A stretch of DNA of 64,000 bases from Acidimicrobiia bacterium (GCA_040289475.1 PSLF01000001.1:1-64000); one strand, 5' to 3'. Shown: positions 47,179-56,351, counted from the first letter of the stretch. The notes: generated by a model from the letters alone, not told the origin. Numbers and translations: made by a program.

Positions 47179-48069
47179 TTAGGAGCTACTAGCAGCGGCA
47201 GCGGCTTCGCCGGCCAGAGACCTCTCGAATTGAACAACTGCCTGGATCTCGTCGGGTGAAAGGGTGTTACCAAAGGCAGGCATGACTCCCCTAGGAGGCC
47301 TGGCATTGGCTCCCCATCCCTGCGGAAAGGCTTGATTTCCTTTGGTGACAAACTCGATCTGAGCCGCAGCGGTTGGAAAATCCTCCAACAGAGTCGTGCC
47401 GTTGTTTTTGTTGAGCGGCCTACCGACTCCGCCTTCACCGTTTGGTCCATGACACGCCGCGCAGCGCTGGGCAAAAATCTGGGCGCCGTCGGGGCCTTGC
47501 TTCTTCGTACCCCCCGCGCCAGGCGAAGGAAGTGGCTTTCCATCACATGTCTGAAGCTGGCCATTGCCTCCCACTTTGAGAGTGCCAGCCTGTCCACACT
47601 GTACGCCGTGGGAAAACTGGGTCAGGTACAGGATCGAGACAATGGGTATTATGACGAACGCTAGCACAAGCCAGCCTGGAGCTCTAGAGGACGCAACCTC
47701 TTTTATCCCCGCCGCACTCTCCACCAACTCTTCGGGCGAGTATCCACCTGCAGCGGCTAAATCCGCGCTGGGAAACGGACTCCCAGCCTCGTCCACCTGC
47801 CCGCTAACAGCGACGCCAGGCTCCGGCTTTGGCGCAGCCTGCAGAGCTGTTTCCAAAGTAGTAGCAGGTGACGCAGCAGAAGGCTCGGGGGCAGGAGCTT
47901 CTGCCGAATCAGGCCGCGCCTCTGCCGCGGCTGGCGGCTCGGAGGAAGCTGCCTCTTGAGCCTCGGGCGACTCTTCTTCTACTGGCTCGACAGACTCGCC
48001 CTTTGCAGCCTTGGCTCTCGCCATAGCCTCTCGAGATCTCTTTAAGAGGTGTTCAGGAATTTCTACCAT
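47179..48069 (-). CDS. Membrane-anchored monoheme cytochrome c with conserved N-terminal tag
   Basis: A 296-residue protein. Residues 1-130 are hydrophilic, Ala/Pro/Glu-rich and should stay in the cytoplasm. One membrane helix lies at 132-152 (GWLVLAFVIIPIVSILYLTQF). The outside part is a cytochrome c domain with CAACH at 203-207 and likely axial Met263 in GVMPAFGN. Two further cysteines (QCGQAG, QTCDG) just after the helix may form a disulfide. It should carry electrons between the bc complex and the caa3 oxidase. Its first 25 residues are almost identical to those of the cytochrome b C-terminal subunit at 61841, a striking feature discussed in the findings. Confidence 0.88.
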   Translation of the reverse strand: MVEIPEHLLKRSREAMARAKAAKGESVEPVEEESPEAQEAASSEPPAAAEARPDSAEAPAPEPSAASPATTLETALQAAPKPEPGVAVSGQVDEAGSPFPSADLAAAGGYSPEELVESAAGIKEVASSRAPGWLVLAFVIIPIVSILYLTQFSHGVQCGQAGTLKVGGNGQLQTCDGKPLPSPGAGGTKKQGPDGAQIFAQRCAACHGPNGEGGVGRPLNKNNGTTLLEDFPTAAAQIEFVTKGNQAFPQGWGANARPPRGVMPAFGNTLSPDEIQAVVQFERSLAGEAAAAASSS

Positions 48070-48129
48070 CGCCCTATTTCTCTATTGGTCTTGTTCGTTA
48101 CCCGGTTTTCTCACTTGCTTGCCCATCTG

Positions 48130-48675
48130 CTACTTAAGCGACTGAAGATAAGCGACGAGATCTGCCATTTCCTCGTCGCTCAAGTGAGCAAAAGATGGCA
48201 TCGTAGACCAGGGTCTGTCTTTGCGAGGATTACGCAAGTAATCAGCTAAGTCGTTGCGATTCTTAGCAATTTCCCTAACTCCAACTTGAGATAGGTCAGG
48301 ACCAATGCGCTGGTATCCCAAAGCTACAGGGTCGTCGTAGGCATAATCGCCCGCCGTAGACGCAGGACCTAGGTAGGCGTCCGTCAGTATGGGGCGTACT
48401 TGTTGGGTGTGACAGGAGTAGCATCCTTGGGATATGTAGATCTTGCGGCCTCTATTTTCAGGCGTACCTGCGATCGCAGCAGACTTTCTCTGCTCGGCAA
48501 CTGAAGAAGGTGTTTTATAAGAAGGGTCGGAGGAAGGACCCGCGACCGCAAGAGCCCATCCGAGTCCAATCACCAAAAGTGCCCCTATTACGATTGGGAC
48601 AATGTTCTCGTAGCGAGTCCTACTGCCAGTCCCCGAAAGTTGACTTTCTTCTTCTCGATTGCCCAAATCTTCCAT
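48130..48675 (-). CDS. FixO/CcoO-like membrane-anchored monoheme cytochrome c
   Basis: A 181-residue protein with a short charged N-terminus, one helix at about 26-46 (VPIVIGALLVIGLGWALAVAG) and one heme c domain. GRKIYISQGCYSCHTQQVRP (CYSCH at 85-89), STAGDYAYDDPVALGYQRIGPDL and a late TMP (Met159) match the soluble domain of the cbb3 oxidase subunit CcoO/FixO closely. No catalytic cbb3 subunit is present; the neighbours are caa3 genes. It probably acts as an electron carrier or accessory subunit of the oxidase. It lies 60 bases upstream of the other anchored cytochrome c. Confidence 0.87.
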   Translation of the reverse strand: MEDLGNREEESQLSGTGSRTRYENIVPIVIGALLVIGLGWALAVAGPSSDPSYKTPSSVAEQRKSAAIAGTPENRGRKIYISQGCYSCHTQQVRPILTDAYLGPASTAGDYAYDDPVALGYQRIGPDLSQVGVREIAKNRNDLADYLRNPRKDRPWSTMPSFAHLSDEEMADLVAYLQSLK

Positions 48676-48971
48676 CTGTCAGTATCTCTTTATGAATGTT
48701 CGCACGAACTTTCTCTACCGATGTCTTCTTCCCCAAGGTAGCCTTTTTTCCCTAAGTATCCTTTTCCTAGCTAGCTCCCTTCGTTCGAGGCTTTCTCATC
48801 TAATGGGCAACGTGCCTTGTCGACGCTCTCACCCGCAGTCTGGTGCCGTATTCCGCGGCACTAGACCACAATCTAGAACCAAGTGCGGTAAAAGCTGCCG
48901 AACGGCCCCAAGCAAAAACTCCTCAGAACGGACCGCACCTACAGTACGAAAACCAAAATGTGAAATTCCAA
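48676..48971. other. Intergenic region between ctaG and the FixO-like gene
   Basis: Both flanking genes are on the minus strand. A 6-bp hairpin, GTGCCG (48843-48848) with CGGCAC (48856-48861), is the only structure seen; without a T-run it is at best a weak terminator. The AT-rich stretch near 48700-48770 may carry the promoter of the downstream cytochromes. No gene. Confidence 0.4.
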
Positions 48972-49883
48972 TCATGGATGCCCCGACACAACCAGAGCAT
49001 CCGTATCATCCCTGGCCTCAGTCGGGGATGGGCCGGGGTGCGGCTCCCAGCGCGGATTCGTCCCTCCCCCTCCGCCGCCCCTAAAGCGAGAGGGTATGCC
49101 AGCTTCCTGTCCCTCAACTGCGTACCATCTGAAAAAGATCACAGCAAGATAGGTCCATATTACGAGTCCTCCTATCACTTTCATTACAAAGCCTGCCATC
49201 TGCTGATCCGACAAGACACTCACTCCATACAGCCTGGGCGCCTCACCATAAAAAGGAACTATGACGCCTTGCGCGAACGTAAAAAACGACGCCGGAACGG
49301 TTGGCAAAATCGATTGAACGAAGAGATAAAGCATTTGAGCCGGAGGCGATATACGCCGTATGCGAGGAGTAGGACTATAGACAGGAAGCCACATTATAAA
49401 AGCGCCTGCAATAATTAACAAATGCATGGACTGGTGAAACAAATTAGATCTACTCATGAGGTCAACCAGTAGTGGCCAGTGAGAGAGGGCTACGACCGAG
49501 TTGTAAGCGAGAGTCGCAGCGACAGGACGAGCAATCTTTCTTAACGCTTTCAGTACAGGGGTCGGTAATGCGCGCTCAATCAACCATGCGGGGGTACCCC
49601 ATAACATAAATGGTGGTACCACGAGCATTAGCAAAATGTGTTGCACCATATGAGCGGAGTAGAGGTAACCGTCCGATATGTCATGGAGTGGCCACGTAGT
49701 TGCAAGGAACGCGACCCCCACTCCGCTCAAAAACAAAACCTTCTGACTTATCGTGGCTTTCAGCCTCGATATGCTTCCGAAGTAAGCAAGGCTAAAAAAG
49801 TAAAGAAGGCATATAAGGACCCAAAAAAGAATGGTCTCTAAGTGAAGATGAAAGGGCGGCAGGCCAACACTGGGTTGCTCCAC
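48972..49883 (-). CDS. ctaG: Cytochrome c oxidase assembly protein, CtaG (caa3) family
   Basis: A 303-residue membrane protein with about seven helices. The family pattern is clear: TWPLHDISDGYLYSAHMVQHILLMLVVPPFMLWGTPAWL, SHWPLLVDLMSRSNLFHQSMHLLIIAGAFIMWLPVYSP and a late QQMAGFVMKVIGGLVIWTYLAVIFFRWY. The histidines in DIS-x-YLYSAHMVQH and LFHQSMH probably bind copper for delivery to the oxidase. A Gly/Pro-rich tail of 45 residues follows the last helix. The start is GTG at 49883, 13 bases after ctaF. Confidence 0.9.
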   Translation of the reverse strand: MEQPSVGLPPFHLHLETILFWVLICLLYFFSLAYFGSISRLKATISQKVLFLSGVGVAFLATTWPLHDISDGYLYSAHMVQHILLMLVVPPFMLWGTPAWLIERALPTPVLKALRKIARPVAATLAYNSVVALSHWPLLVDLMSRSNLFHQSMHLLIIAGAFIMWLPVYSPTPRIRRISPPAQMLYLFVQSILPTVPASFFTFAQGVIVPFYGEAPRLYGVSVLSDQQMAGFVMKVIGGLVIWTYLAVIFFRWYAVEGQEAGIPSRFRGGGGGGTNPRWEPHPGPSPTEARDDTDALVVSGHP

Positions 49884-49896
49884 CGCGAAAACCTCC

Positions 49897-50250
49897 TCAC
49901 GCTTTTATAGTACCGAACATAGCTAAAACAGCTGCGTATATCGCAATAGCCGTGACTATTCCGACCAAGAAGAGGCGTCTGAATATAGGACTGTCAAATC
50001 GCAAGTGCATGTAAAAACCTGCTACCAGAGCAAATTTTGCCGCGCTTAGCGCTAAAAGAATGGGAACAATAACCTGTCTTACTCCTTCAAAATAAAACAC
50101 CCACACCTCAAGCAGTGTAACGACGCCCAGCACTACTGCAACTAAAACGTAAATGCCGGGCCCAGGATGTGACCGCTCCCTGGAGTGACGATGGGACTCT
50201 GCTACCACAGCAGAACCCGCACCCCCAGACTGAGTTCCCAACTGCGCCAT
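49897..50250 (-). CDS. ctaF: Cytochrome c oxidase subunit IV
   Basis: A 117-residue small oxidase subunit with three helices: IYVLVAVVLGVVTLLEVWVFYF, VIVPILLALSAAKFALVAGFYMHLRFD and LFLVGIVTAIAIYAAVLAMF. The middle helix with KFALVAGFYMHLR is diagnostic of the prokaryotic COX4/caa3 subunit IV family. The first 30 residues are hydrophilic and His/Arg-rich. It is 14 bases after ctaE and belongs to the oxidase operon. Confidence 0.88.
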   Translation of the reverse strand: MAQLGTQSGGAGSAVVAESHRHSRERSHPGPGIYVLVAVVLGVVTLLEVWVFYFEGVRQVIVPILLALSAAKFALVAGFYMHLRFDSPIFRRLFLVGIVTAIAIYAAVLAMFGTIKA

Positions 50251-50264
50251 CTATAAATGCTCCC

Positions 50265-50897
50265 TCAAGGAATCAAGTAAACGACCGTAAAAATCACTAT
50301 CCACACTACATCGACAAAATGCCAGTACAAACCCACCAATTCTACTGTTTCTGCATGCTCGCTATTCAGCCGTCCCAGCAATGATGCGCCGAAAAGAGTC
50401 AAAAGCATTATGATACCCACGGTGACGTGAACACCATGGAAACCTGTCAGAACATAGAAGCTCGTCCCAAAGAGATTCGTGGAAAGCTTCAGCCCCTCGT
50501 GAACGAAGGTAGTGAACTCGTAAACCTGCCCGGAAATAAAGGTCATTCCCAAGGCAGCTGTGGTTAGCAGCCATATGCGCGTCTGACGTTGATCTCCTCG
50601 CTGAATTGCGGATAGTGCTAGTACCATTGTTAGTGAGGATGCTAGAAGAACAAACGACGAAACCGAAGTGTAGGGAATGTCATAAATCTCGTGCGGCTTT
50701 GGCCCTGTAATGCTTCGGCCCTTGTATAAAAGATACGTGGATATGAGCGCACCGAAAAGCAAGCATTCGGAACCTAAAAAAGCCCACATGGCGAGCTTTT
50801 TATTTGAAAGACCCGTATAGGTCGCTTCTTCGACAGGATGAAGCGCTTCTATTTCTTCGTCAATGTGAGTTTGAAGAGTTGCTGTGTCTTCTGTCAT
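50265..50897 (-). CDS. ctaE: Cytochrome c oxidase subunit III
   Basis: A 210-residue five-helix oxidase subunit. AMWAFLGSECLLFGALISTYLLY, GQVYEFTTFVHEGL and TGFHGVHVTVGIIMLL carry the conserved Glu and His residues of subunit III, which supports proton uptake and stability. The ATG at 50897 fits best with GGAG nine bases upstream; a TTG two codons earlier is possible. It sits six bases after ctaD. Confidence 0.95.
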   Translation of the reverse strand: MTEDTATLQTHIDEEIEALHPVEEATYTGLSNKKLAMWAFLGSECLLFGALISTYLLYKGRSITGPKPHEIYDIPYTSVSSFVLLASSLTMVLALSAIQRGDQRQTRIWLLTTAALGMTFISGQVYEFTTFVHEGLKLSTNLFGTSFYVLTGFHGVHVTVGIIMLLTLFGASLLGRLNSEHAETVELVGLYWHFVDVVWIVIFTVVYLIP

Positions 50898-50903
50898 ATC
50901 CAA

Positions 50904-52802
50904 TCACTCCGCAACAGGCTCTAACGCCCAGCCATAAAGACCTGTCACTGAAACCAATCCGCCGAATATTGCCAGTGGAATCCAATAGAGCAAACCGAAT
51001 GCAATCAGTGGTAAACCTAGCGCTGCGACAAGTGGAAAGTAAGAAGGCGACGGCATATGAATGTGCAAGTCCTGTGAGTGTCCGTGCTGGTCATCCTTTT
51101 CTGAAACCTCGAGGTTGTTTTCACCATCGTCTGCTCCCTGTACCACCCGTACCGCGCTCTCGTCTTCAGTGACAGCATACTTCTTATAGAAAAAGTCGTC
51201 TCTTGACTCGATCACAGGAATCTCTGCGAAGTTGTACTCCGGTGGCGGCGACGGAATCGTCCACTCGATTGTCCTGCCATCCCACGGATCCGAGCCAGCT
51301 TTCACCCCGCGTTTAGCCGAGTAAAGCACGTTCACTATAAAGACAAATATTGACGAAGCTATTACAAATGCTCCGACTGTCGAAACTATGTTCCATAAAT
51401 TCCAACCCATTTCTGGAGAGTATGTATAGATTCTCCGAGGCATACCTTGCAGCCCCAAAAAGTGCATAGGAAAGAAAGTTAGGTTGAACCCAATAAACTG
51501 AAGCCAAAAGTGAAGCTTACCAACCCGCTCGTTTAGTAGCCGTCCCGTAACCTTCGGCATCCAGTAATAAATCCCAGAAAATATACCAAACAGTGCTCCG
51601 CCGAAAAGAACATAGTGGAAGTGGGCAACAACATAGTAGGTGTCAGTTTGCTGAAGATCTGCTGCTGAAAGGGAGTGTGTGACCCCACTCAAGCCACCGA
51701 TTACAAACATTGCTATAAAGCCCAACGCAAACAACATTGCAGTTGTCAAACGTAGTCTTCCGCCCCATATAGTTCCGAGCCAGTTAAAGATTTTCACACC
51801 AGTTGGAACCGCAATAAGCATGGTGGAAAGCGAAAAAGCAGTCACTGCTACTGGACCCAGTCCTACGGCGAACATGTGGTGTACCCACACCCCCCAGCCG
51901 ATAAATCCGATCGCGATGCCAGAAAATATGACAAACGGATATCCAAACAGCGGCTTCTTTGAGAAAGTAGGAAGGACCTCAGACACGATTCCCATGGCCG
52001 GTAGCACCAAGATATACACTTCTGGATGACCGAACAGCCAGAAAAGGTGCTGCCAGAGCACCGGATCTCCTCCAGCTGCGACATTGAAGAAGTTTGCGCC
52101 GTACATGCGGTCAAACATCAACATAAACAAGGCCACCGCGATAACTGGCATAGCGAACAATGTCAGAAAGGCAACCACCAGCGTCATCCAAACGAATGCG
52201 GGCATCCGCATCAGAGTCATGCCAGGCGCTCGCAAGTTGATAATGGTGACTATGAAATTGACCGCGGACGCTATCGAGGCAATACCGAGGATTTGAATGC
52301 CCAGTACCCAAAAATCTATTCCATGGCCTGGCGAATAGTGGCTGGTGAGATTTGCGTATCCGAACCAACCGCCATCTGGAGCCCCACCGAAGAAGAACGA
52401 GGCGTTGAGAAACAGTCCTCCCAACAAAAACACCCAATAGCTAAATGCATTTAGTCTTGGAAACGCAACATCTCTTGCGCCAATCATCAAAGGAACGAGG
52501 TAATTAAAGAACGCGGAGGAAAGTGGCATCACAACAAGAAAAACCATAGTGGTACCGTGCATGGTGAAAAGGCGATTGTATGTTTCCGCGCTTACAACGC
52601 TAGCTTCGGGATGCGCCAGCTGAAGACGGATGATCAGAGCCTCAATCCCGCCGACGATGAAGAATAAAATCGCGGTTGCTCCATAGAGTATCCCTATCCT
52701 TTTGTGGTCGACAGTGGTCAGCCAGCCAACCAACCCTTCTTTCGTTCGAGGCCTTGAAAATATGCCGGCTGTTCTAGTTCTAGGTAATGTCGCTACAGCC
52801 AT
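50904..52802 (-). CDS. ctaD: Cytochrome c oxidase subunit I (aa3-type)
   Basis: A 632-residue catalytic subunit of the heme-copper oxidase. MHGTTMVFLVVMPL has the low-spin heme ligand. HPEVYILVLPAMG carries CuB His and the cross-linked Tyr of A-family oxidases, WGVWVHHMFAVG the CuB His pair, and YYVVAHFHYVLFGG the heme a and a3 ligands. About twelve helices are followed by a hydrophilic region and two additional helices at the C-terminus (SYFPLVAALGLPLIAFGLLYWIPLAIFGGLVSVTGLYGW), as in caa3-type subunit I with a fused subunit III-like end. It lies 107 bases after ctaC. Confidence 0.97.
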   Translation of the reverse strand: MAVATLPRTRTAGIFSRPRTKEGLVGWLTTVDHKRIGILYGATAILFFIVGGIEALIIRLQLAHPEASVVSAETYNRLFTMHGTTMVFLVVMPLSSAFFNYLVPLMIGARDVAFPRLNAFSYWVFLLGGLFLNASFFFGGAPDGGWFGYANLTSHYSPGHGIDFWVLGIQILGIASIASAVNFIVTIINLRAPGMTLMRMPAFVWMTLVVAFLTLFAMPVIAVALFMLMFDRMYGANFFNVAAGGDPVLWQHLFWLFGHPEVYILVLPAMGIVSEVLPTFSKKPLFGYPFVIFSGIAIGFIGWGVWVHHMFAVGLGPVAVTAFSLSTMLIAVPTGVKIFNWLGTIWGGRLRLTTAMLFALGFIAMFVIGGLSGVTHSLSAADLQQTDTYYVVAHFHYVLFGGALFGIFSGIYYWMPKVTGRLLNERVGKLHFWLQFIGFNLTFFPMHFLGLQGMPRRIYTYSPEMGWNLWNIVSTVGAFVIASSIFVFIVNVLYSAKRGVKAGSDPWDGRTIEWTIPSPPPEYNFAEIPVIESRDDFFYKKYAVTEDESAVRVVQGADDGENNLEVSEKDDQHGHSQDLHIHMPSPSYFPLVAALGLPLIAFGLLYWIPLAIFGGLVSVTGLYGWALEPVAE

Positions 52803-52909
52803 ATCGTTACCTCGCTACAATCTCAAGCTCTCCCGGTCGAGGAGTAAACCGAAACGAGTGTGTCGTTTGGGCTGGAACCCGACCGGCTCGCCGACAGACA
52901 GCACACTCC

Positions 52910-53998
52910 TCACTCCAGGCTTCGCAGATATGCCACTAAGCTTTCAATCTCAGCCTGCGACAATCCTAGTTTAGGCATCTTTGCACCCGGCTTGACTCCA
53001 GGGGGATTGTGCAGCCAAGCAGATAGGTTCTCGTCGTTGACTTCGAACAGCGAGCCCGCGAATGTCGAGCGGCTTGCAAAGTGGGTCAGATCGGGTCCCA
53101 CCCGACCTTGAGCATTTGTTCCTGCAATCGTGTGGCAGCCTATGCACGCGCCGGTCTCGAAAATTCTCTTTCCGTCTGCTGCCTTGGTTCCCTCAGGCGG
53201 AATCCGGGCGGGCTGTTTCTGCCTCTCTACCCATTCCCGGAAATCGGGCTCGTTCTGAACAACGGCTCTAAGACGCATGTTTGCATGTGACATGCCGCAG
53301 AACTCGGCGCATTGTCCGTAGAGAGGTTCGCTTTCTGGCTGGTCTGCCTTTATTACAATTGTGCGCTCCTGCCCAGGGAACACGTCTTGCTTTCCTGCTA
53401 ACTTCGGAATCCAAAAGCTGTGCACGACATCGACAGAGGTCAGCGTCAATTTCACTTCCCGGCCTGCTGGAATGTGGATTTCATTGGCAGTCCTAATTCC
53501 TTCCTTCACATACTCGTACTCCCACCACCACTGGTGGGCAATCACTTTGACGTCTAGGAAATCAGCTTCACGGGGAGGGCTATGTTGTTTCCAAATCAGG
53601 CGCACATTAGGAACAGCAACAACAATCAGGATCAGAAAAGGAATAATCGTCCAAACAATCTCCAAACGGGTGTGCCCATGAATTTGCTTCGGAGCCGTAC
53701 CTTCGGTCCGGGGATCTCCCTTGTCTCGAAAGCGAAACACCGCCACCAAAAGTATCGTTTGAACCACAATAAAGATGATTCCGGCTACGACAAGCACCGG
53801 AACCATAAGATTTACGATGTCTCTTGCGCCTTCGCCGGATGGCTGCATCCAGTTCTGTGGCATTCGCTCAGCGCAAGAAGTCAATCCAAGCGCCAGACCT
53901 GCCACCGACCAGAGCGGCAGCCATTTTGTTGCTTGAAGACAAGGTCTTTGGGAAATGTAGCCGCGTCTTGTAATTTTTTTCTTGCTCCCTACCATCAT
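52910..53998 (-). CDS. ctaC: Cytochrome c oxidase subunit II with fused cytochrome c (caa3)
   Basis: A 362-residue protein from the ATG at 53998; a GTG at 54034 would add 12 residues. The N-terminal signal ends in LGLTSC, a probable lipobox. Two helices follow. The CuA domain has HQWWWEYEY, VHSFWIPKL and QCAEFCGMSHANM (Cys230, Cys234, His238, Met241). The C-terminal cytochrome c domain has CIGCH at 285-289 and likely Met341. A CuA-plus-heme-c subunit II defines a caa3 oxidase, which takes electrons from cytochrome c or directly from the bc complex. It is the first cta gene of this operon part. Confidence 0.96.
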   Translation of the reverse strand: MMVGSKKKITRRGYISQRPCLQATKWLPLWSVAGLALGLTSCAERMPQNWMQPSGEGARDIVNLMVPVLVVAGIIFIVVQTILLVAVFRFRDKGDPRTEGTAPKQIHGHTRLEIVWTIIPFLILIVVAVPNVRLIWKQHSPPREADFLDVKVIAHQWWWEYEYVKEGIRTANEIHIPAGREVKLTLTSVDVVHSFWIPKLAGKQDVFPGQERTIVIKADQPESEPLYGQCAEFCGMSHANMRLRAVVQNEPDFREWVERQKQPARIPPEGTKAADGKRIFETGACIGCHTIAGTNAQGRVGPDLTHFASRSTFAGSLFEVNDENLSAWLHNPPGVKPGAKMPKLGLSQAEIESLVAYLRSLE

Positions 53999-54088
53999 CG
54001 CCACATCGCAAAAACTATCAGAAACATCCGACACATCGCCTCACACGCGCATCGGCTTGCTAGCCGAATAAATAGATTCAATTTCACC

Positions 54089-56218
54089 TCATGCGACTCG
54101 GAAAATCCCTTTCATCGTGGGATGGACATCGCAGAAAAAGTAATAGGTACCCTGTTCGGATGGCGCGACGAAACTATATGTGATGGAGCCCTGACCTTGT
54201 AACGACCCCTGAAACACCGGATTCTTCATTTGTTCATCTCTGTAGACTGAAAAATTGTGTTCGAGTGGATCTTTGTTTTCGAATGCCAAAGACACTGCAG
54301 CCCCAGCGGGTACCTCAAGCGATGACTTATCGAAAGCAATGTTCTGGGCGGTCAAAGAGACAGTCACTGATGTCCCCGCAGCTGTTTCGCCAGAAGCCAC
54401 TTCTTCAGCTGCCTTTAGCCTCCACTGGGCGAAGGCTCCTCCTCCTACAACTGCAAGCACTCCAACTATAAGAACTCCTGCTGCCACACCCGAACTGAGG
54501 CGCCGCCCAGCCGCTAGAAGCGAGGCGACACCGAGGACCACACCGGCCATAGCCAGCGCCACAGCCGTCGCGTGTGCTTTGGATCCATACCGTTGGACAG
54601 CTAGGAGAATCCGAGAAGCGGAATATACGACCACAACTACCGTGGCTGCCGAAGCCAGCGGAAGCATGACAGGCTCCACTAATCGCCGGCGGGCTTCTTC
54701 GGGCACTACCTCCGCTTGCGGGCGAACACTGGCAGCCTCCTCGGGAAGACTGACCGTCTCGACAAATCCAGGCTCTCCTCCGATGAGAGTCTTAATGCCG
54801 TTAGAGAGTGCTGAAACCGCAGACACTGCCATCGCTGCCCACCCAAGGGTTGCCATACCCGCGAACCACCTCTGGGGGCCAGCTATCGTCTCCCACGCCT
54901 TCCCCGAGGAAACCGGAAAAGCCTGTGCCGCACCCGAATTGGCCAGGAATCCCTGCACAGCACCGCCAACGATCTCGGCGATCGCTACCGTGAGGAGGCC
55001 CGCCACAAAAAGTCCGAGCTGCCAGTCGATCACCCGAGGATATCCCCAAAGGCGACCGGTAATTCTAGGCAATGCAAAGTATGCACATCCGAACAGCCAC
55101 GACCCGACTACACCGAAAAGCAAAACCCTTTCTATTCCGTACCCGGCGCCTGTCAGTCCAGTGATTTGGTTTACCGAGCGCAGGACTGAAATCGGAAGCA
55201 AAACGGTGTACAGCAATAGCAATACAACTCCAGTGGTCATCCAGCGAACAACGGGGGACGTTGCCACTTGAGGCCACGTTCCTTTGAGACTCTTGGTAAC
55301 GTTCGCGACCGTTGCGAGAAGGGGAACGGTAGCCGAGATAGCAAAAGCAATGGAAACACTTTGGTAGGCTCCAGAAGCGGGGGAGAAAACAAGACGAGCG
55401 CCGCCAGCAAGCCCCCAGAAGATTGCAAATCCCCACAACGAGAGCTGGGCAAGCCTGCGCGAGTATAGAGGGCACCCCGTCTCTTTCGGGAGCACATAGT
55501 AGGCAACACCCGTCCCCACAACAAAGAGCCAAAGCCCTAGTACGTACTGAGCAACAAAGGCTCCTTGGATCGCCTGACCAATACCCGCATAGATAGGAAG
55601 CGACCCAAGAGTGAGAGCAGCGGGGAGCCACATTAGAGCCGCCACAAAGTACCACAGAGAAGGGTAGAGCCGCTGCTCCACGCGGGTAAGAATCGACAAC
55701 ATCACGCTCACCAGGACCACGAGACTAGAGGCGGCCATCGCCAAATGCAACGGAGCCGGATACTCGAGAAGCCACAAGGGTCTTCCAAATCCCGCAGCAA
55801 CTGTCAGTGCTCCGACTCCAACCAGCCCTGCCCAGGCAAGAGCGTTGAGAGCGAGTATTTCCCCAAAGCGTAGCGGGGTTCCTGTAAGACGCGGGACTAT
55901 GTACAGAATGGCCCCGAAAGCCGCAGATGATAACCATCCGTAAACGGCGATGTTCCAAGCGACAGGAAGGAGGTTGCCGTGGGGAGCTAACTTTGCATTA
56001 GCTTCGGCTAGGCTAACAACTCCGGGAGACATCACTGAAGCAGCCCACACGAACCCCGCGAGGCATGCACCGAGAAAAAACACTCCCGACACAACGAAGT
56101 ACAGACGGGATGCGAGGTCTCCCTTTGAGCTTTCCAGCTGAGCGGAGCTCCTCGACCGTTCGTCAGTTCTCACGGGTGTGGCTTCAGTTGCAGTCTCTTG
56201 TGTGAGAGTCGCTGTCAC
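54089..56218 (-). CDS. CcoN-like membrane protein lacking metal-ligand histidines, fused to a cupredoxin
   Basis: A 709-residue protein. Residues about 35-600 have 12-14 membrane helices with the spacing of heme-copper oxidase subunit I of the cbb3/NOR group: AFGAILYIVPRLTG, AYYVLPKETGCPLYSRRLAQLSLWGFAIFW, SVNQITGLTGAG, CAYFALPRITGRLWGYPRVIDWQL. The helices should contain six metal-ligand histidines, but only His80 and His158 and one near 550 occur in the whole membrane part, none at a ligand position. Residues 617-709 are a cupredoxin with His654, Cys696, His699 and Met702 (HNFSVY, FFCDVHPTMKG), a type 1 copper site. It cannot reduce oxygen in the usual way. Electron transfer or oxidase assembly is inferred from context. 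The start is GTG. Confidence 0.8.
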   Translation of the reverse strand: MTATLTQETATEATPVRTDERSRSSAQLESSKGDLASRLYFVVSGVFFLGACLAGFVWAASVMSPGVVSLAEANAKLAPHGNLLPVAWNIAVYGWLSSAAFGAILYIVPRLTGTPLRFGEILALNALAWAGLVGVGALTVAAGFGRPLWLLEYPAPLHLAMAASSLVVLVSVMLSILTRVEQRLYPSLWYFVAALMWLPAALTLGSLPIYAGIGQAIQGAFVAQYVLGLWLFVVGTGVAYYVLPKETGCPLYSRRLAQLSLWGFAIFWGLAGGARLVFSPASGAYQSVSIAFAISATVPLLATVANVTKSLKGTWPQVATSPVVRWMTTGVVLLLLYTVLLPISVLRSVNQITGLTGAGYGIERVLLFGVVGSWLFGCAYFALPRITGRLWGYPRVIDWQLGLFVAGLLTVAIAEIVGGAVQGFLANSGAAQAFPVSSGKAWETIAGPQRWFAGMATLGWAAMAVSAVSALSNGIKTLIGGEPGFVETVSLPEEAASVRPQAEVVPEEARRRLVEPVMLPLASAATVVVVVYSASRILLAVQRYGSKAHATAVALAMAGVVLGVASLLAAGRRLSSGVAAGVLIVGVLAVVGGGAFAQWRLKAAEEVASGETAAGTSVTVSLTAQNIAFDKSSLEVPAGAAVSLAFENKDPLEHNFSVYRDEQMKNPVFQGSLQGQGSITYSFVAPSEQGTYYFFCDVHPTMKGIFRVA

Positions 56219-56351
56219 GTGATTCCTTCGAGCGATCTACGTCTATTCGACGTCTATTCGATGTCTACGACTACTGGCGGATATTTTGGGCTTCTTGACG
56301 AGGAAACGTCAAAGCTGCCCATTGAGTCCTCGTACAGCACCAGGGATCGAC

